Assembly (NCBI GenBank): GCA_022605405.1
Contig: JABYQQ010000014.1
Location: 930,001 to 994,000 of the forward strand
Direction: 5' to 3'
DNA from: Earliella scabrosa
Taxonomy: Eukaryota > Basidiomycota > Agaricomycetes > Polyporales > Polyporaceae
Length of the DNA: 64,000 nt
Of the stretch, positions 46,148 to 57,664 are shown in pieces; position 1 is the stretch's first letter; every line of letters starts with the position of its first letter. The notes below the pieces were generated by a model, which worked only from the letters and a program-made list of their open reading frames with translations, searched no databases and was not told the origin of the DNA. A program made the translations under genes and the position numbers.

Positions 46148-46912
46148 TCAGAACTGTGGAAGGGCAACGTGTCAGCACATCGAGTTACGGGGACAGTAGA
46201 ACAGCAGGATGTAGCGACGTGCAGGAAAGGCGGTAGAGTGGAGGGGGAGTGCAGGGAGAAATAAGAAGGGAGAGAGAAGAGTACACACCCGGAGAGGCTG
46301 GAAGAACCACCTGTTCTTCCCGCTCGTGTACCGCTCCTCCAGCAGCTTCTTGATCTGCTTCTTCGCGTCCTCCCGCTGGGACACCTCCTTGAACGTCTCC
46401 GAGCCGACGACACCCTTGAGACCCTCGAGCTCAAGTGCGTAACGCGTGGGGAACAGGTGGGAGTAGTTGACAACCTGTATGAAATCACAGGATCAGCAAT
46501 CCACATTTGCGCCTGCGCAGGGTCGATGCCAGACTGAGAGAGGCGTGGTACGGACCTTGATGAAAGGCTTGACCTTGCTCCGCTTCGCCACCTTCTTCGC
46601 GCCCATGCGCTTCGTCACCTTGAGTGGGTAACGCTCGACGCCCGCGACGATGGCATGGGGGTATGGCCGCTCCTTGGTGCCCTCGTCGAGCTGCTTGATG
46701 ACGACGACCTTCTTCCCCGCCTGGCGGCCCTGGAGGACGATCGCGACCTGAACGAAAGTTGCGCACCAAAATCTCAGTTCCGCGTCCTCGCATACGTCCA
46801 ACACCCTCCTGCAGCACGTACTTTGCCGGGCTTGTAGACTGCGAGCACCACCGAGCCGTCAGCAACTACTCCTGGAAGCAGCAGTGAACGGTGTGGACGT
46901 ACTTCTGGGCAT
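46148..46912 (-). CDS. RPL27: Cytosolic 60S ribosomal protein eL27
   Basis: Exons (minus): 46912..46903 (10 bases), 46838..46822 (17), 46747..46556 (192), 46474..46289 (186), 46153..46148 (6); introns 64, 74, 81 and 135 bases. They give 136 residues, exactly the family length. Sequence: [70 protein letters not shown], then [16 protein letters not shown]. The gene begins with two micro-exons and ends with one that codes only Phe and the stop. Multi-intron ribosomal protein genes, often with introns close to the start codon, are usual in basidiomycetes. The extra introns may help expression. Confidence 0.95.
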
Positions 46913-48252
46913 TTTGGAGGTCTTGAGGACGGGCGGGGGACTTCTTACCTTTCGCTATGGTCGGCGGTGAGCACGCTGTGCCGAAAGCAGGCAGCCACCC
47001 GGAATTTGCCGTAAGGTACTGTACAGTTGCTCTGATGGAGTTTGGGCGTTTAGACTTCCTGAAATGGACGAAGGGCGCGCCGCGTCACAATTTGATGCGC
47101 CACTCAGCCGAAGTTGAACTGGTTTACACACCGGTAACCTTTGTGTCGTATCGTAGTATGGAACGCAGAAGTCCATATGGCGTGAGTGCATACATATGGT
47201 CGACTTGCGCTACCCTGACTGAAGGCACAGAAGTTCAATGAAGCCCGCTCGGACCCGTCGAACGATGCTCGTCCGCTAAGAGGGGCGTCATGTTGCTTAT
47301 GGCGGACGGCCCCCGCCTCCGTCCTATTCCGGGCGATGACCACAGCCCAGAGCTCCGTGATGGGCTATCGAGGGAGACCGAGGACGGAACAATGCAGCGC
47401 TTTCCGAAATGAAACATGGTTAGACGAAATGAGGAGGAGCAATCGCCGCGCAACGCCCGTGCGGTGACACGCCATGCCCACGACATACAGTTTGCATGCG
47501 GGCGTTCCTACCGTGACGTTTTCTGATCTCACCCAATGTCGCCCTGGGGGTCTTCAACGACCGCCGAGCTGGAAGTCTTGACAGCACCAAGGCTTCGTCT
47601 TTGTGCTGCCGCACCGCCCGCGTCATCTCCATTCGCCACTAACATATGCATGATCTGCACCATTGCACCACGCTGCGTACGCGTGTTCTTTGCAAGTGCA
47701 TGCATGGACGGGACTCGCAACGCCAACCACCGGCAGCGCGGTGACGCACACCCTTGCCCGACCTGCGGACACTCCAGCAATTAACATGTCCATCAATCCG
47801 GGCTCGCAGCCGGCGCACCGACGTAAGTATACGGAACGCCAGGGTCGCTCGGCTCGCTAGCTTGCGTCTCTAGTGAAACCGCTCGTCTTCGGGTGACGCA
47901 AGCATTCTCCAGCGTACCCCGTTGCGCCGTCACAGGGCCGCGGACATTGCCTGACCGTTGGCGGTGACCGGATGTTCTCCGGTCTCGATCAGGATCGCTG
48001 CCAGAGAGGCGATTGCGGCTCAACCGCACCCCGCCCTCCGTCTCCCGCGAACCACCGAATTGCACGAGGTGCTCAACAGGTTCGCGGAGTCACTTCTTCA
48101 CGCATATATAACCGGAGCTGACGATGTGTCTCCCCAGGACGACTTGTACTCGAGGCTCCCCGACTCCCCCGGTCCTCTCGGGCACCTGTTCTCCATCCCT
48201 TCTCGTCCGCACGACTCTTCCCGCATAGTGTTGGCCGCCATTCGTTACCACC
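46913..48252. other. Intergenic, 1.3 kb, no gene supported
   Basis: The divergent gap between eL27 and the FAD oxidase. A TATATA at about 48104-48110 lies roughly 145 bases before the oxidase ATG. Several short frames overlap without domains. Confidence 0.45.
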
Positions 48253-50511
48253 ATGCTGTCAGCTCTTGCGACCGCCACACTCCTTCTCCCCGTCCTGGTG
48301 TCAGCGGCCACCTCGGCTCCGCGCTCAGAGCCGCTGCAAATCAGGGGCGAGTATACAGATGTGTGCAAGCAGATCGAGAACGCTATCTCGTCTGCATCCG
48401 CCGTCCACTTCCCAGGTGAGCTAGCTTCATTAGTGGCCGCATGTATGCGCTCACGGCGTTTGCGCAGATTTCCTCTTAAACGGCAAGTACGACAAGGACA
48501 TCTACCACTGGGCGCTGTCGAGCACGCAGCTTTCTGCATGCTCCGTCGAGCCCGGGACAGCAGAGGACGTCGGCACCATCGTAAGATCAATACGCACATA
48601 GTGACGTCGTATAGAGCTCTGACGTCGCCATCCCAACCCACAGCTGCAGATACTCGGCGAGACCAAGACGCCATTCGCAGTACGTCCAACTCTCTCCGCA
48701 CACGCGTGGCCCGCGTCGCGTGTGCCCTTCATCTCCGTCACCTCGGCACACGCTCACCCTCGCCCCGCGCACAGGTGAAGGGCGGCGGGCACGCGACCAA
48801 CCCGGGCTTCTCGTCCACCGAGGGCGTCCATATCGCCATGTACCGCTTCAGCGACGTCTCGTACCACCCAGAGTCCGACACCGCCGACGTCGGCGCAGGG
48901 CTCATCTGGGACGACGTCTACGCGGTGCTCGCGCCGTATGCGGTCAACGTCGTTGGCGGGCGCGTGACGGGAGTCGGTGTGGCCGGATTCACGCTCGGAG
49001 GCGGTGAGTACGCGCATGTCTTTGCCGTTGCAGCTTGCTCGCATCCGGTGCCACCGCGCCCGCGCAGTGGCCACAGTGCGGTTCCGTGGTCCTCGCGGGC
49101 GCTGGGAGTTTGGCGCCGTGGAGGTGGTGGATCGACATCTCTGACTGACGTGACGGGTTCTGCCGAACAGGCTACTCATGGAAGACGAACCGGTTCGGGC
49201 TGACGGTCGACAACCTGAGCGCGTACGAGCTCGTGCTCCCCAACGGCACCGTCACGACCGTCACCGAGAAGAGCTACCCAGATCTCTTCTGGGGCCTCAA
49301 GGTGCGTTCTGCGCATGATCACCATGTGCTCTGTGCTGATGGTGTCTCATAGGGTGGCTTTAACAACTTTGTGAGTCTTTGACGCGTCTGGGAACGCCGA
49401 ACCGGTGGTTCTGCCAAGTTTTGGAAGTTCCGGTCACTAACGGAGGTTCGGGAATGCAGGGCATCGTCACGAAGTTCACCCTGAAGACACATCCTCAAAC
49501 CGAAGTCTGGGTGCGTGCCTGCCCACACGTCTGCATCTCTCATGGCTCATGCGTCTGGCTGCAGGGCGGATTGATTACGATCACGGGTGACCATCTGGAT
49601 GAAGTCAACGCCGCGACGGTCAAGTTCTCGCAGACAGTGACAGATCCGAGGGCGGCCATCCTCCCGACATACAACTCGATTCTAGGAGCGGTACGTCTGC
49701 CCTGCTGTGTTGTAGACGTTGTGTTATGGGTACTGACGCACGAATGCACAGCCGGGCGTGTCGCTGCTGATGTTCTACGACTACCCGACTCCTCCGCCAG
49801 GCATCTTTGACGACTTCCTCGCGATCCCGCACTTCACCAAGGATGTCAAGACTCGCCCCTTCCTGGACCTCATTGGCGTCGCGCCAGCGAACGCTACTGC
49901 CAATACTCGGTCAGTCCCTGCTTTCTCTGCATCGCGAAGTCTGTTCACTCACTCACTTCTCGCTGTCTACTTAGGGCCATCTTCCACACCGTTTCTCTCC
50001 TGGATTACACTCCGACGATCATGGACGCCGTCCTGAACGAGACCAAGGTATATACATATATATCGCACCGTGTTCTCCATGCGGAGTGCTCACACCGACC
50101 CCCTCGCAGTTCTGGGGAAGCAAACTCGCGCTGCACTCGGGCGGGTTCATCAGCTACGACGTCGAGCCCTTCCTCTCCTCCATCTTCTCGCACGCGCCCG
50201 AGGGCTCGTCCGCATATCCGCCCTCGCGCGCGCGCGGCCTCCTCCCGCTCAACATCTACTACGCGTACGGCGCGCCGAGCGCGGACGAGCGCATGTACGC
50301 GGCGGCGAGGCAGAGCGCGGCGCGGCTCACGCAGGTCGCGGTGAGCGAGGGCCAGGACGTCGCGGATGCGGCGCTGTACAACAATTATGCGATCTTTGAT
50401 ACGCCGCTGGAGAGGATTTATGGGGGGAATGTGGAGCGGTTGAGGGCGCTGAAGGCGCAGTATGACCCGGAGAACGTTATGGGCCTCGCTGGTGGTTGGA
50501 AGTTCGCGTGA
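48253..50511 (+). CDS. Secreted FAD-linked oxidase (berberine-bridge/6-HDNO type)
   Basis: Exons: 48253..48415, 48468..48580, 48644..48679, 48775..49003, 49171..49301, 49353..49370, 49460..49510, 49565..49690, 49752..49909, 49975..50047, 50110..50511; 499 residues. A signal peptide (MLSALATATLLLPVLVSAA) precedes the PCMH-type FAD domain: FAVKGGGHATNPGFSST, GAGLIWDDVYAVL, VVGGRVTGVGVAGFTLGGGYSW, NRFGLTVDNL and [22 protein letters not shown]. The C-terminal BBE segment is YNNYAIFDTPLERIYGGNVERLRALKAQYDPENVMG. Members oxidise sugars, alkaloids or phenolics with oxygen. The residue that forms the second covalent FAD link in bicovalent members (Cys in the G-x-C/V-G region) reads Val-Ala here, so a single His link, or none, is likely. 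Exon 6 is 18 bases. The substrate is unknown. Confidence 0.9.
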
Positions 50512-51080
50512 GCGGGTACGCTTGAAGCAGCGTTGTGCGTCTTCCATGGTCCCCGTGTTTTCTCGCTGTGCATGGACTGTTTTAACTTTCACCACTCATT
50601 TATGGTTTATTACTTACATAATACTAGGGCTTTCAGGGTTCAATCTGCCTCTGTGCACTCTGCGTTCATCTTCCTGCCAACTGATGTGGCTGCAACCGTT
50701 CCATGTTCTCGAGTCCGCTAGCGTTGTGGCCTAGATCCACCTCGGCAGACCGGCCCGGAGCTAGACCTGAAGCGCCCACGCCGGCCCAGACACCAACTGG
50801 GATGGCCTGGTCTCGCCGTACGTCTGGCAAATGTCATCATATGTTGCGAACTTGCCAGGGCTCGAGCTCGGATAGCACGCCACGGGTCGTCCGTGCCTGC
50901 CCGACACCGGCGCGCGATAGTCTTTGCAGAGCACGAAGCTGAGAGGACGATGGCTTGGTAGTCCTCCTCAGCCCACTTGACGACGCATGGCGTTCGAGAT
51001 GCGGGTCTCGACGGGGCTCTCGCGAGCTATGCACCTTCGACGGGTAACATGTGCGTCAGGTAGGGCGATGCAGGGGAACG
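50512..51080. other. Intergenic, no gene seen
   Basis: Downstream of the oxidase and upstream of the small Ser/Pro gene promoter; only short frames. Confidence 0.4.
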
Positions 51081-51081
51081 A

Positions 51082-51090
51082 ATATAAATA
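51082..51090 (+). promoter_or_regulatory. TATA box and probable 5' UTR intron of the small gene
   Basis: AATATAAATA lies at 51081-51090. About 80 bases later CCTG|GTGAGT near 51162-51169 is a strong splice donor with AG acceptors before 51345. This suggests a spliced leader of roughly 130-180 bases before the coding frame at 51344. Confidence 0.45.
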
Positions 51091-51343
51091 CTTGGGCTCG
51101 ACGACGACGGGAACCACAACACACAACACAATCTACATACATACGTCTCTAACGCAATATCCTGGTGAGTAGCCTCCTCTGCACCCCTCTTGTATGCGGC
51201 CTGACATGCATATCCCAGAACAAGAACACCTCGTGTTCAGTAAGCCCACACCTGCATGTCCGCGAGCAAGCTACTCACTTACATTCACTCCTACAGAGCA
51301 CATATCCACCCCTACCACCCCCCACCACCTCTACTACTCAGCC

Positions 51344-51622
51344 ATGCGTACCCCCATCTCGCTCACACGCATGATGGCCGTCCCCAACGTCGCGATCGAG
51401 GCCCTCTGCTGGGCTGCGCCCGCGGCGGGCGTACCAGTGTCCCCCTTCGTCCCAACGAGTCCGACGGTCTCTCCAATCATCCCGCCTGAGACCCACGACG
51501 AGTCGGAGCGCACTGCTACCACTTCGAATTCCAAGTCGAACGCTAGGGCGCAGTCGCCTGAACCGGCGCGGAGGCGGAGCTTGTCGATGACGCTGCGGCA
51601 GATCAAGTCCCATCCTTGGTAG
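51344..51622 (+). CDS. Small Ser/Thr/Pro-rich protein, 92 residues
   Basis: An open frame from the ATG at 51344 to the TAG at 51620-51622: MRTPISLTRMMAVPNVAIEA, then LCWAAPAAGVPVSPFVPTSP, a Ser/Thr-rich acidic stretch and a basic end (RRRSLSMTLRQIKSHPW). An in-frame upstream ATG exists at 51194, but the leader probably contains an intron, so the later start is preferred. No domain is recognised. The RRRSLSM site looks like a basophilic kinase target (inference). The strong TATA box suggests regulated, possibly high, expression. It may be a lineage-specific gene. Confidence 0.45.
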   Translation: MRTPISLTRMMAVPNVAIEALCWAAPAAGVPVSPFVPTSPTVSPIIPPETHDESERTATTSNSKSNARAQSPEPARRRSLSMTLRQIKSHPW

Positions 51623-52380
51623 TGGCCACTGGCCAGTACTAGTGTACGATACCCAACGCGAGCCCGATGACTCCATGTGCGTTGAACTTGCCTACTTGCT
51701 ATGAATGCTATGCCGCTGGCGGATGTGCTGACTGTCTTGATGCGTTTTCAGGATCTATGATATCCTTACTTATTCTTCCTCATCTCCTCGGATGTACTAC
51801 TAGCCTTGTAATGCGTATCTCATCTAAGTCGGAATCCATCTCCAGTTATACAGTTTTGCCCACCAATGATCGTTTGCTGATTCTGCATTCCTTGCTTGAA
51901 ACGAGTCCGCAAAGGAGGGCAGCGTCGCTGAATGTCGGAGTGGTATATGTGTCTGCAAAGCACACTACCACATCCGCTTTCTGTGCAAAGGCTGCAGTGA
52001 TGAGTGCTCAGGGGAAAGGGGAGGGGAGGGATGGATCACCGCGGGATATGATCATGAAGCAGACGAAGCTGCGCACCGTCCTCGTAATTCGGTGCTGACA
52101 CCGGTACCTAGAAGTTGCCATGCGCCGGAGTAGTGACTGACACACTCACAACAGCGTCCTACGATCGAGACATGACATTTACTTGTCACCTGTGATGTCC
52201 CCAGGCCGCCGCGCAGAACGTAGGAAGTTTACATGGAGAAGTTGCCAACGACCCCCAAAGCATTCGCACGGCGAAGAGAAAAATTGCTGTTATTTGCTGC
52301 TACTGTGATAATCAATTCTCTGCGATGCCGCACACTTGCGCATTTTGAGTCTGCCTCGGGTCAATACCGCACGCTGAGTA
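51623..52380. other. Intergenic, no gene supported
   Basis: A plus frame at 51667-52098 of 143 codons (MTPCALNLPTCYECYAAGGC...) is open but has no domain and lacks splice-supported neighbours. The rest is 3' flank of the amidase. Confidence 0.35.
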
Positions 52381-54451
52381 TCATTTCCCCACAATGTCCA
52401 CGAGCTGCGTCTTCGGGATGGCCTCGGGGAACGCGAGCTGCTTCAGCCGGTTGTGCGTCGCCTGCTCGTACGCGAACGCGAACGAGATCAGGCTGAACTC
52501 GCTGAACGCCGTCCCGACGAACGCGATCCCGAACGGCTGGTTCGGTCCGCCCGACCGTGTCGGGCGCGCCGGGCCCAGAGGCGTGTCCGCCGGAAGGAAC
52601 CCCAGGGGAACTGACATAGGTCAGCGTGAGCATCGCAGATGGAGATGGGAGTGCATAGGCTTGCCTGAGACGATGGGGTATCCTGCGATGGCGGCAGGGC
52701 CGGAGGCGACGTTGGCGGGCATGAGGAGGGCGTCGACGCCGAACGCCTGCAACGCGCCGTCGATGCCCCTGGTGCGGCCCAGGTCATGGTCGAACTCGAT
52801 GGCGTCAAAGAACGCCTGATCCATGGTCGTCTTTTCCGACGCGATGAACCTGGTGGCTCGAGGGTGAGTGACCGCCGAATATGGGTCAGATACTTAGTAG
52901 AGGGACTGCAGCGTACGAACTCTGACTGGTCTGTCCAGAACGGCTGGACGAGCTCCTCGTCCGCATGGTCGATATTGAATTGGATCAGATCCGCGAGGTC
53001 CTTCACGCCTGTCGGCACCTCCAGCAGGCCGTCGATGTACTGTTTCACCTCGACCTGCGGATCCCCGTCAGCCTCCCATCCACACATCCATCTCTCTCCT
53101 CAGGACCCACCTTGAAGTCCGTTTGCAGAACGATCGTCTCGTTGTCCGACACCTGCAGCTCGTCAAAGTCGGGCAGATCCGCAGGATCCACGATCGTCGC
53201 CCCCAACTCCCTGATCGTGTCGAGCGCCGCGTCGAACGCAGCGACGATGTTCGCGTTCGTCCGCGAGAACAGCCGCCGCGGGATCCCGAGGCGCACGCCC
53301 TGCAGCCCGTCCGCTTTGAGGGCCTTCGTGAAGTCCGGGACGACGGGCGGCTGCGCGAGCGTGAAGTTGTCGCGCGGGTCGCGCCCCGCGATCGCGGTGA
53401 GGATGATCGCGCCATCGGCGACGGAGCGCGTCATCGGGCCCACCGTGTCCTGGTGCGACGAGATCGGTATGACTGTAGCGCAAGTAGCAGTCAACTCGAG
53501 TCGCGCCCGCTCCCGCCTCCGAATACACAAGAGGGAGACTCAGCCACGTACCTCCCGCGCGCGACGTGAGCCCGACGGTGGGCTTGATCCCGACCAGATT
53601 GTTGTTATTGCTGGGCGAGATGATCGACCCGTCCGTCTCCGAGCCCAGCGCGCCCGCCGCGAGCCCGATCGCGCTCGCGATCCCGCTGCCCGAGCTCGAG
53701 CCGGACGGGTCCCCGAGGGGCACGTACGGGCTCGTCGCCTGCCCGCCGCGTCCCGAGAATCCGGAGGGCACGCTCCCCCGGAAGTGCGCCCACTCGGAGA
53801 GGTTCGCTTTCCCGAGGATGATTGCGCCCGCGCGCCGGAGGAGCGCGACGACGTGCGCGTCGCGCGGCACGACGGAGCGGAAGAGCGCGAAGGAGCCTGC
53901 GGTCGTGTTCATGCCTGCGCTGCCGGGTCAGTAGGGTGCGTGGAGACGGGCGCGGGCGCGGGTGCGGGGAGCGTAAGCTGACCTTCACTGGCGATAGTCG
54001 CGATGTTGTCTTTGACCAAGATGGGGATCCCGTGGAGCGGCCCCCGCGCGCCCGACCGCGCACGCTCACGGTCGAGCGCGGCGGCCTGTCCTAGCGCACT
54101 CGGGTTTGTCTCGATCACAGCCCGCAAAGTGGGGCCTTGGAGGTTCACCTCCTCGATGCGCGCAAGGTACGCCTGGAGAGCGAAGGCGTTGAGCCACGAG
54201 GTCAATAGGAAGGGTAAGAGGGTCTACCTCACCTTGACGAGATCGACGCTCGTGAAGTGCCCCTTCTCCAGTCCCGCTTGCAGCTCCGCGATCGACGCTT
54301 CGTACAGGTCGGGGAACGTGACCGCCGCGTCCGTGGCGATCTTCGCAGACTCTTGCGCGTCGCCGCACGAGGCCCACGCGAGCGCCGCGAGCAGCGTGAA
54401 CGCCGACAAGAGGGTCAGTCGGAAGGTGGTGATGCTGGTTCTGACTCTCAT
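52381..54451 (-). CDS. Amidase-signature family hydrolase with signal peptide
   Basis: Exons (minus): 54451..54233, 54172..53983, 53914..53552, 53472..53111, 53054..52921, 52849..52665, 52610..52381; 560 residues. The N-terminal hydrophobic leader (FRLTLLSAFTLLAALAWASC) suggests secretion. The Ser-cisSer-Lys triad of the family is intact: Lys in GIPILVKDNIAT, the cis-Ser region in LGDPSGSSSGSGIASAIGL, and the nucleophile in GSETDGSIISP. It then has ISSHQDTVGPMTRSVADGA and a C-terminal GVDALLMPANVASG...PFGIAFVGTAF. These enzymes cleave amide bonds of small molecules; the substrate is unknown. Intron 6 (52664-52611) starts with GC, not GT (G|GCAAGC), the usual alternative donor. Confidence 0.9.
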
Positions 54452-54874
54452 CGCCCTAAAGCTAGTCAGTCTGGTGTGAGCCGCGAGACGAGCCCCAAAC
54501 CAGACCCCGCGTGGCACGACCACCCCGCATTTTAAGCAAAACCGAAAGGCCGGCGGTGCGCACGCAGGCTTATCGCCCGATGCTGGGACGCGTGCAAGTC
54601 TGAGAACCACAAGCGGAGCACCGCACTCACCAACCCCACTTCGGATAGCGAGCCTTACGGCCTTCGCTACCCACGGTGCTCAACCGGCGGGATCAGCTGA
54701 GAAGCTCGGGGCGAGCGCTCGTCCAATGCGAGCGACGGTTATAATTGATATCGGAGACGGCGTACACAGCGACAGTCCGGGGCGCATATGGTTGTCTTGG
54801 CATAGTGGACGAGGGCATGGGTACGTGGGATGGAATAGTGGAAGGCTAGAACACGCTGGAGACTGGAGCGCGAG
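54452..54874. other. Intergenic between amidase and dehydrogenase
   Basis: A 420-base head-to-tail gap. An imperfect dyad (gcgagccttacggccttcgc) near 54648-54667 is the only structure I noticed. Confidence 0.4.
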
Positions 54875-56622
54875 CTACAGGGAAGCGCGGGGGATTTTGC
54901 GGGGTGCGTCCTCCAAGGGGCTGGGACTGACGAGGATCTTGACTACGGGAGGAAGTGGCTCGGTTGGAACGAGAAGCATTGAGCGTACTCCGATGCAAAG
55001 CTCACCGTGTTTGTCCTTCTCGTGTATGAGAGCCCGTATGCCGCCCTCGACGAAGTCCTCTAGATTGATGCGACGCGTGATCAGGCTCTCCAGCCCATTC
55101 ACGCTCAGCTTGCCCTCGGCGACAGCACGGAGCATTTCATCGTGAACCCGGTCGTACGCGAGGACACCTGGATGGATGCTACGGGTCAGCATCGTGCTCA
55201 AGGTATGTAGACCGACACTTCAGAAACTCGACAGGCCGTACACAAAGCGCCCTGACGGACCTGTAAACGCGATCTCCTTGTACGTGATCGCATCGATGTC
55301 CAGCACAGGCTTCTTGTCCCACACCGCCACGTTCACGAGCCGGCCGCGAGGGCGCACAGCTCGAAACGCAGTGTCGAGCGTGTGCTGGGTCCCAGCACAG
55401 TCAAACACCACGTCCGCGCCGCGATCGCCCGTTGCGCCCCGGACTGCGGCTGCGACGTCGACATCGGGCGCAGAGGGATCGTAGACCACGTCTGCGCCGT
55501 GCTCTGCCGCGAGCTCGCGGCGCTTCCATGCGGGTTCGGACACGGCCACCCATGCGGCGCCGAAGGACCTGTACAGCGAACAACGGTTATGACAGAACGG
55601 AGGACGAGTATGTGAGTCACGAAACGCACTTAGCAACGCGCAGAGTGAGCAGTCCGATCTGACCAGCACCAAGAACGAGCGCGCGGTCGCCGGGTTGGAG
55701 ATTTGACCGCTTCACGGCGTGCCATGCGACGGCGAGAGGCTCCATGAGGGCACCAATGTCCACTGGCGACAGCGTCAGCCCGCGAGCAGCAACAAATGAA
55801 AGCATACGGACATGGGACGCCATCGGGGAGCGCATATACGAAGTCCTGGTCGACGGAGACAAATTCTGCGAGACCGCCTCCCCACCCGCCTATCCCCTGT
55901 ATATGCCCAACACGATCAGAGAGCAGAACGCTTGAGGATGCTGCGCCATATGGGCTCACAATAAAGGAAGCATGACGACATAGGTTCCGAGCGCCTTCAG
56001 CACAGAACGGGCAGGTAGGCTTCATACATGAGATCAGTGGTTCCCTGGGGCGGCGTCAGCTTGCTGTGACGATTTTCACAACTGGGCGCAAAGGACATAC
56101 ACAACGACCTTCTGGCCAACGTGGAATCGCGAGGAATCTGCCCCTGGACCGAGTTCGGTGATGGTGCCCGAGAACCTATGCGTACGTTCAGACAGGCGGT
56201 GACCCGCAAGGATGAGATTGGACGTACTCATGGCCCATCACTACGGGAAGTGTCTCGTTGGTGACCGGTTGTGGCTGGAGAGTCGTTGGGGAAGGTGGGA
56301 GGATGGCGAAATAGGAGTGTAAATCCGAGCCGCATACTACAACAACCATCTCAGCATGGTCTGAGTCGGGTTAGAACATTGAGTACTGGATACCCACTCC
56401 CGTTCCTTCGATGCAACAATCTGCCTGAGTATGAGGTGGCTAAATGCGGCAAAAAGGATGCTCACCAAGCTACCTGTCAAAGAAGCAGTATCAGCCTTGC
56501 AGTAGAGGAATCATAGCATGTGGGAGACTTGCCTTGATCTTCACTTGTCGCTCGCCGACTTGAGGCTCCGGAATCCGGTCGAGACGCATGTCTCCAGGTC
56601 CATAGTAACGTATCGCGCGCAT
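54875..56622 (-). CDS. Zinc-dependent medium-chain alcohol dehydrogenase (butanediol/sorbitol type)
   Basis: Exons (minus): 56622..56533, 56349..56228, 56175..56101, 56044..55960, 55896..55812, 55762..55630, 55568..55261, 55167..55006, 54942..54875; 375 residues. NAD(P)-linked oxidation of a secondary alcohol is expected. It shows the catalytic zinc Cys (CGSDLHSY) and GHEFSGTI, and a Cys cluster for the structural zinc (C-x4-C-x2-C-x7-[19 protein letters not shown]). The Rossmann site is [21 protein letters not shown] and the end [22 protein letters not shown] follow. The first two Cys are four residues apart instead of two, which is unusual. Intron 1 appears to use a GC donor (AAG|GCAAGT) and is 183 bases; the usual VAWCGI motif is not recovered, so exon 2 is the weakest part. 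Confidence 0.82.
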
Positions 56623-57589
56623 GGTGAGATAGCTCAGAGCTGAAGTCAATGTTGCGCTGGGTATTTATGATGAGAGAGCTCCAAGCGCAGTCACACTGGC
56701 AGGTGCTCAGTCCGCCTGCGGCACGCTTGAATGCTAACTTTAACAGGCCAAGGATGGGCGTAGTCTGGCTGCTCACCGGGTGGAACTGTCACAGTCGCTC
56801 CTGACCTGCTTACTGACCAGGTGACTATTGTGAATAGGGTTCCCCTCTCACATGCTTGAGAAAAGGTGTAAGTCACCTGATATTGAGCACTCCAGAAGAG
56901 ACGAAGTGTCTGTAGCGAAGGTCTGATTGAATCATAGGAACAACGGGCACTTACTTATAGATCGTGGTCACTCCCTGCTCCTACCAGGGTGTGTGTTCGT
57001 AGCGTCAAGCGACGGAGACGATACTGGGCCAGGAATGTCTCCATCGATACGTATAGGATAAATCTGCTGAACTGCGTGGGGCGACAGCAGCTACATAGCT
57101 GTTGACACGACAGTTGGAGGAGAGTTCTTGCGCGCCTAAGGCTATAGCTCGACCCTCTTCGTCCTTCTTCGTCGTCGTCTTGACCTCAGCCACCGTTCCT
57201 GCCCTGCGTTCTCGTGCGCGTGCGGTCAATCCCCGTCCCACACCATGACCAGAGACAAGTATAGCGTCCGAATGTCCTGTCGAACTCGCTCGCGCCAGCC
57301 GATGCACGCTTTGGAAAACTCGCTGCAGCTGGAATAGCAAGCCAAGTTGCATCACGAATGCGATGGTGAGTGCCTACATACCCGACGACAGCACGAGCAA
57401 TTCCTGGGACCTGAACAATTCTCCGGACAGTATGCTGCCAGGATCACGGCCAACGCCGGCGGAGAGGGCCAGACTGGGAGAAGAATAAGAACACGAGTCT
57501 CGTCTGAGGCGAGTTCTGCAAAGCGCCAGTGATGCGAGCTGGTCCACGCCCCGGGGGCGTGCCCTCGGCCTGGCCTCCCTATAAAACTT
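56623..57589. other. Intergenic, about 1 kb, unresolved minus frame
   Basis: A minus frame at 57005-57355 (116 codons; MMQLGLLFQLQRVFQSVHRL...) could be part of a small gene divergent from the BTB gene, but I find no domain or supported splicing. Confidence 0.35.
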
Positions 57590-57596
57590 GCACGCC
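57590..57596 (+). promoter_or_regulatory. TATA box of the BTB gene
   Basis: TATAAAA lies 75 bases before the ATG at 57665. Confidence 0.6.
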
Positions 57597-57664
57597 TCGT
57601 TCCCCAACGGCCATCTCATCGCATCTTGCTCTCTGGACATCGTCCGCATCCACCCTCGAGCGGT

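Noticed and set aside
54648..54667. Dyad that could be a tRNA or terminator stem
   Set aside because: No cloverleaf, T-loop or internal promoter boxes can be formed around it, and fungal Pol II terminators are not recognised by hairpins.
57005..57355. Minus frame of 116 codons upstream of the BTB gene
   Set aside because: No domain, and the upstream minus frame cannot be joined to it convincingly; left as unresolved intergenic sequence.
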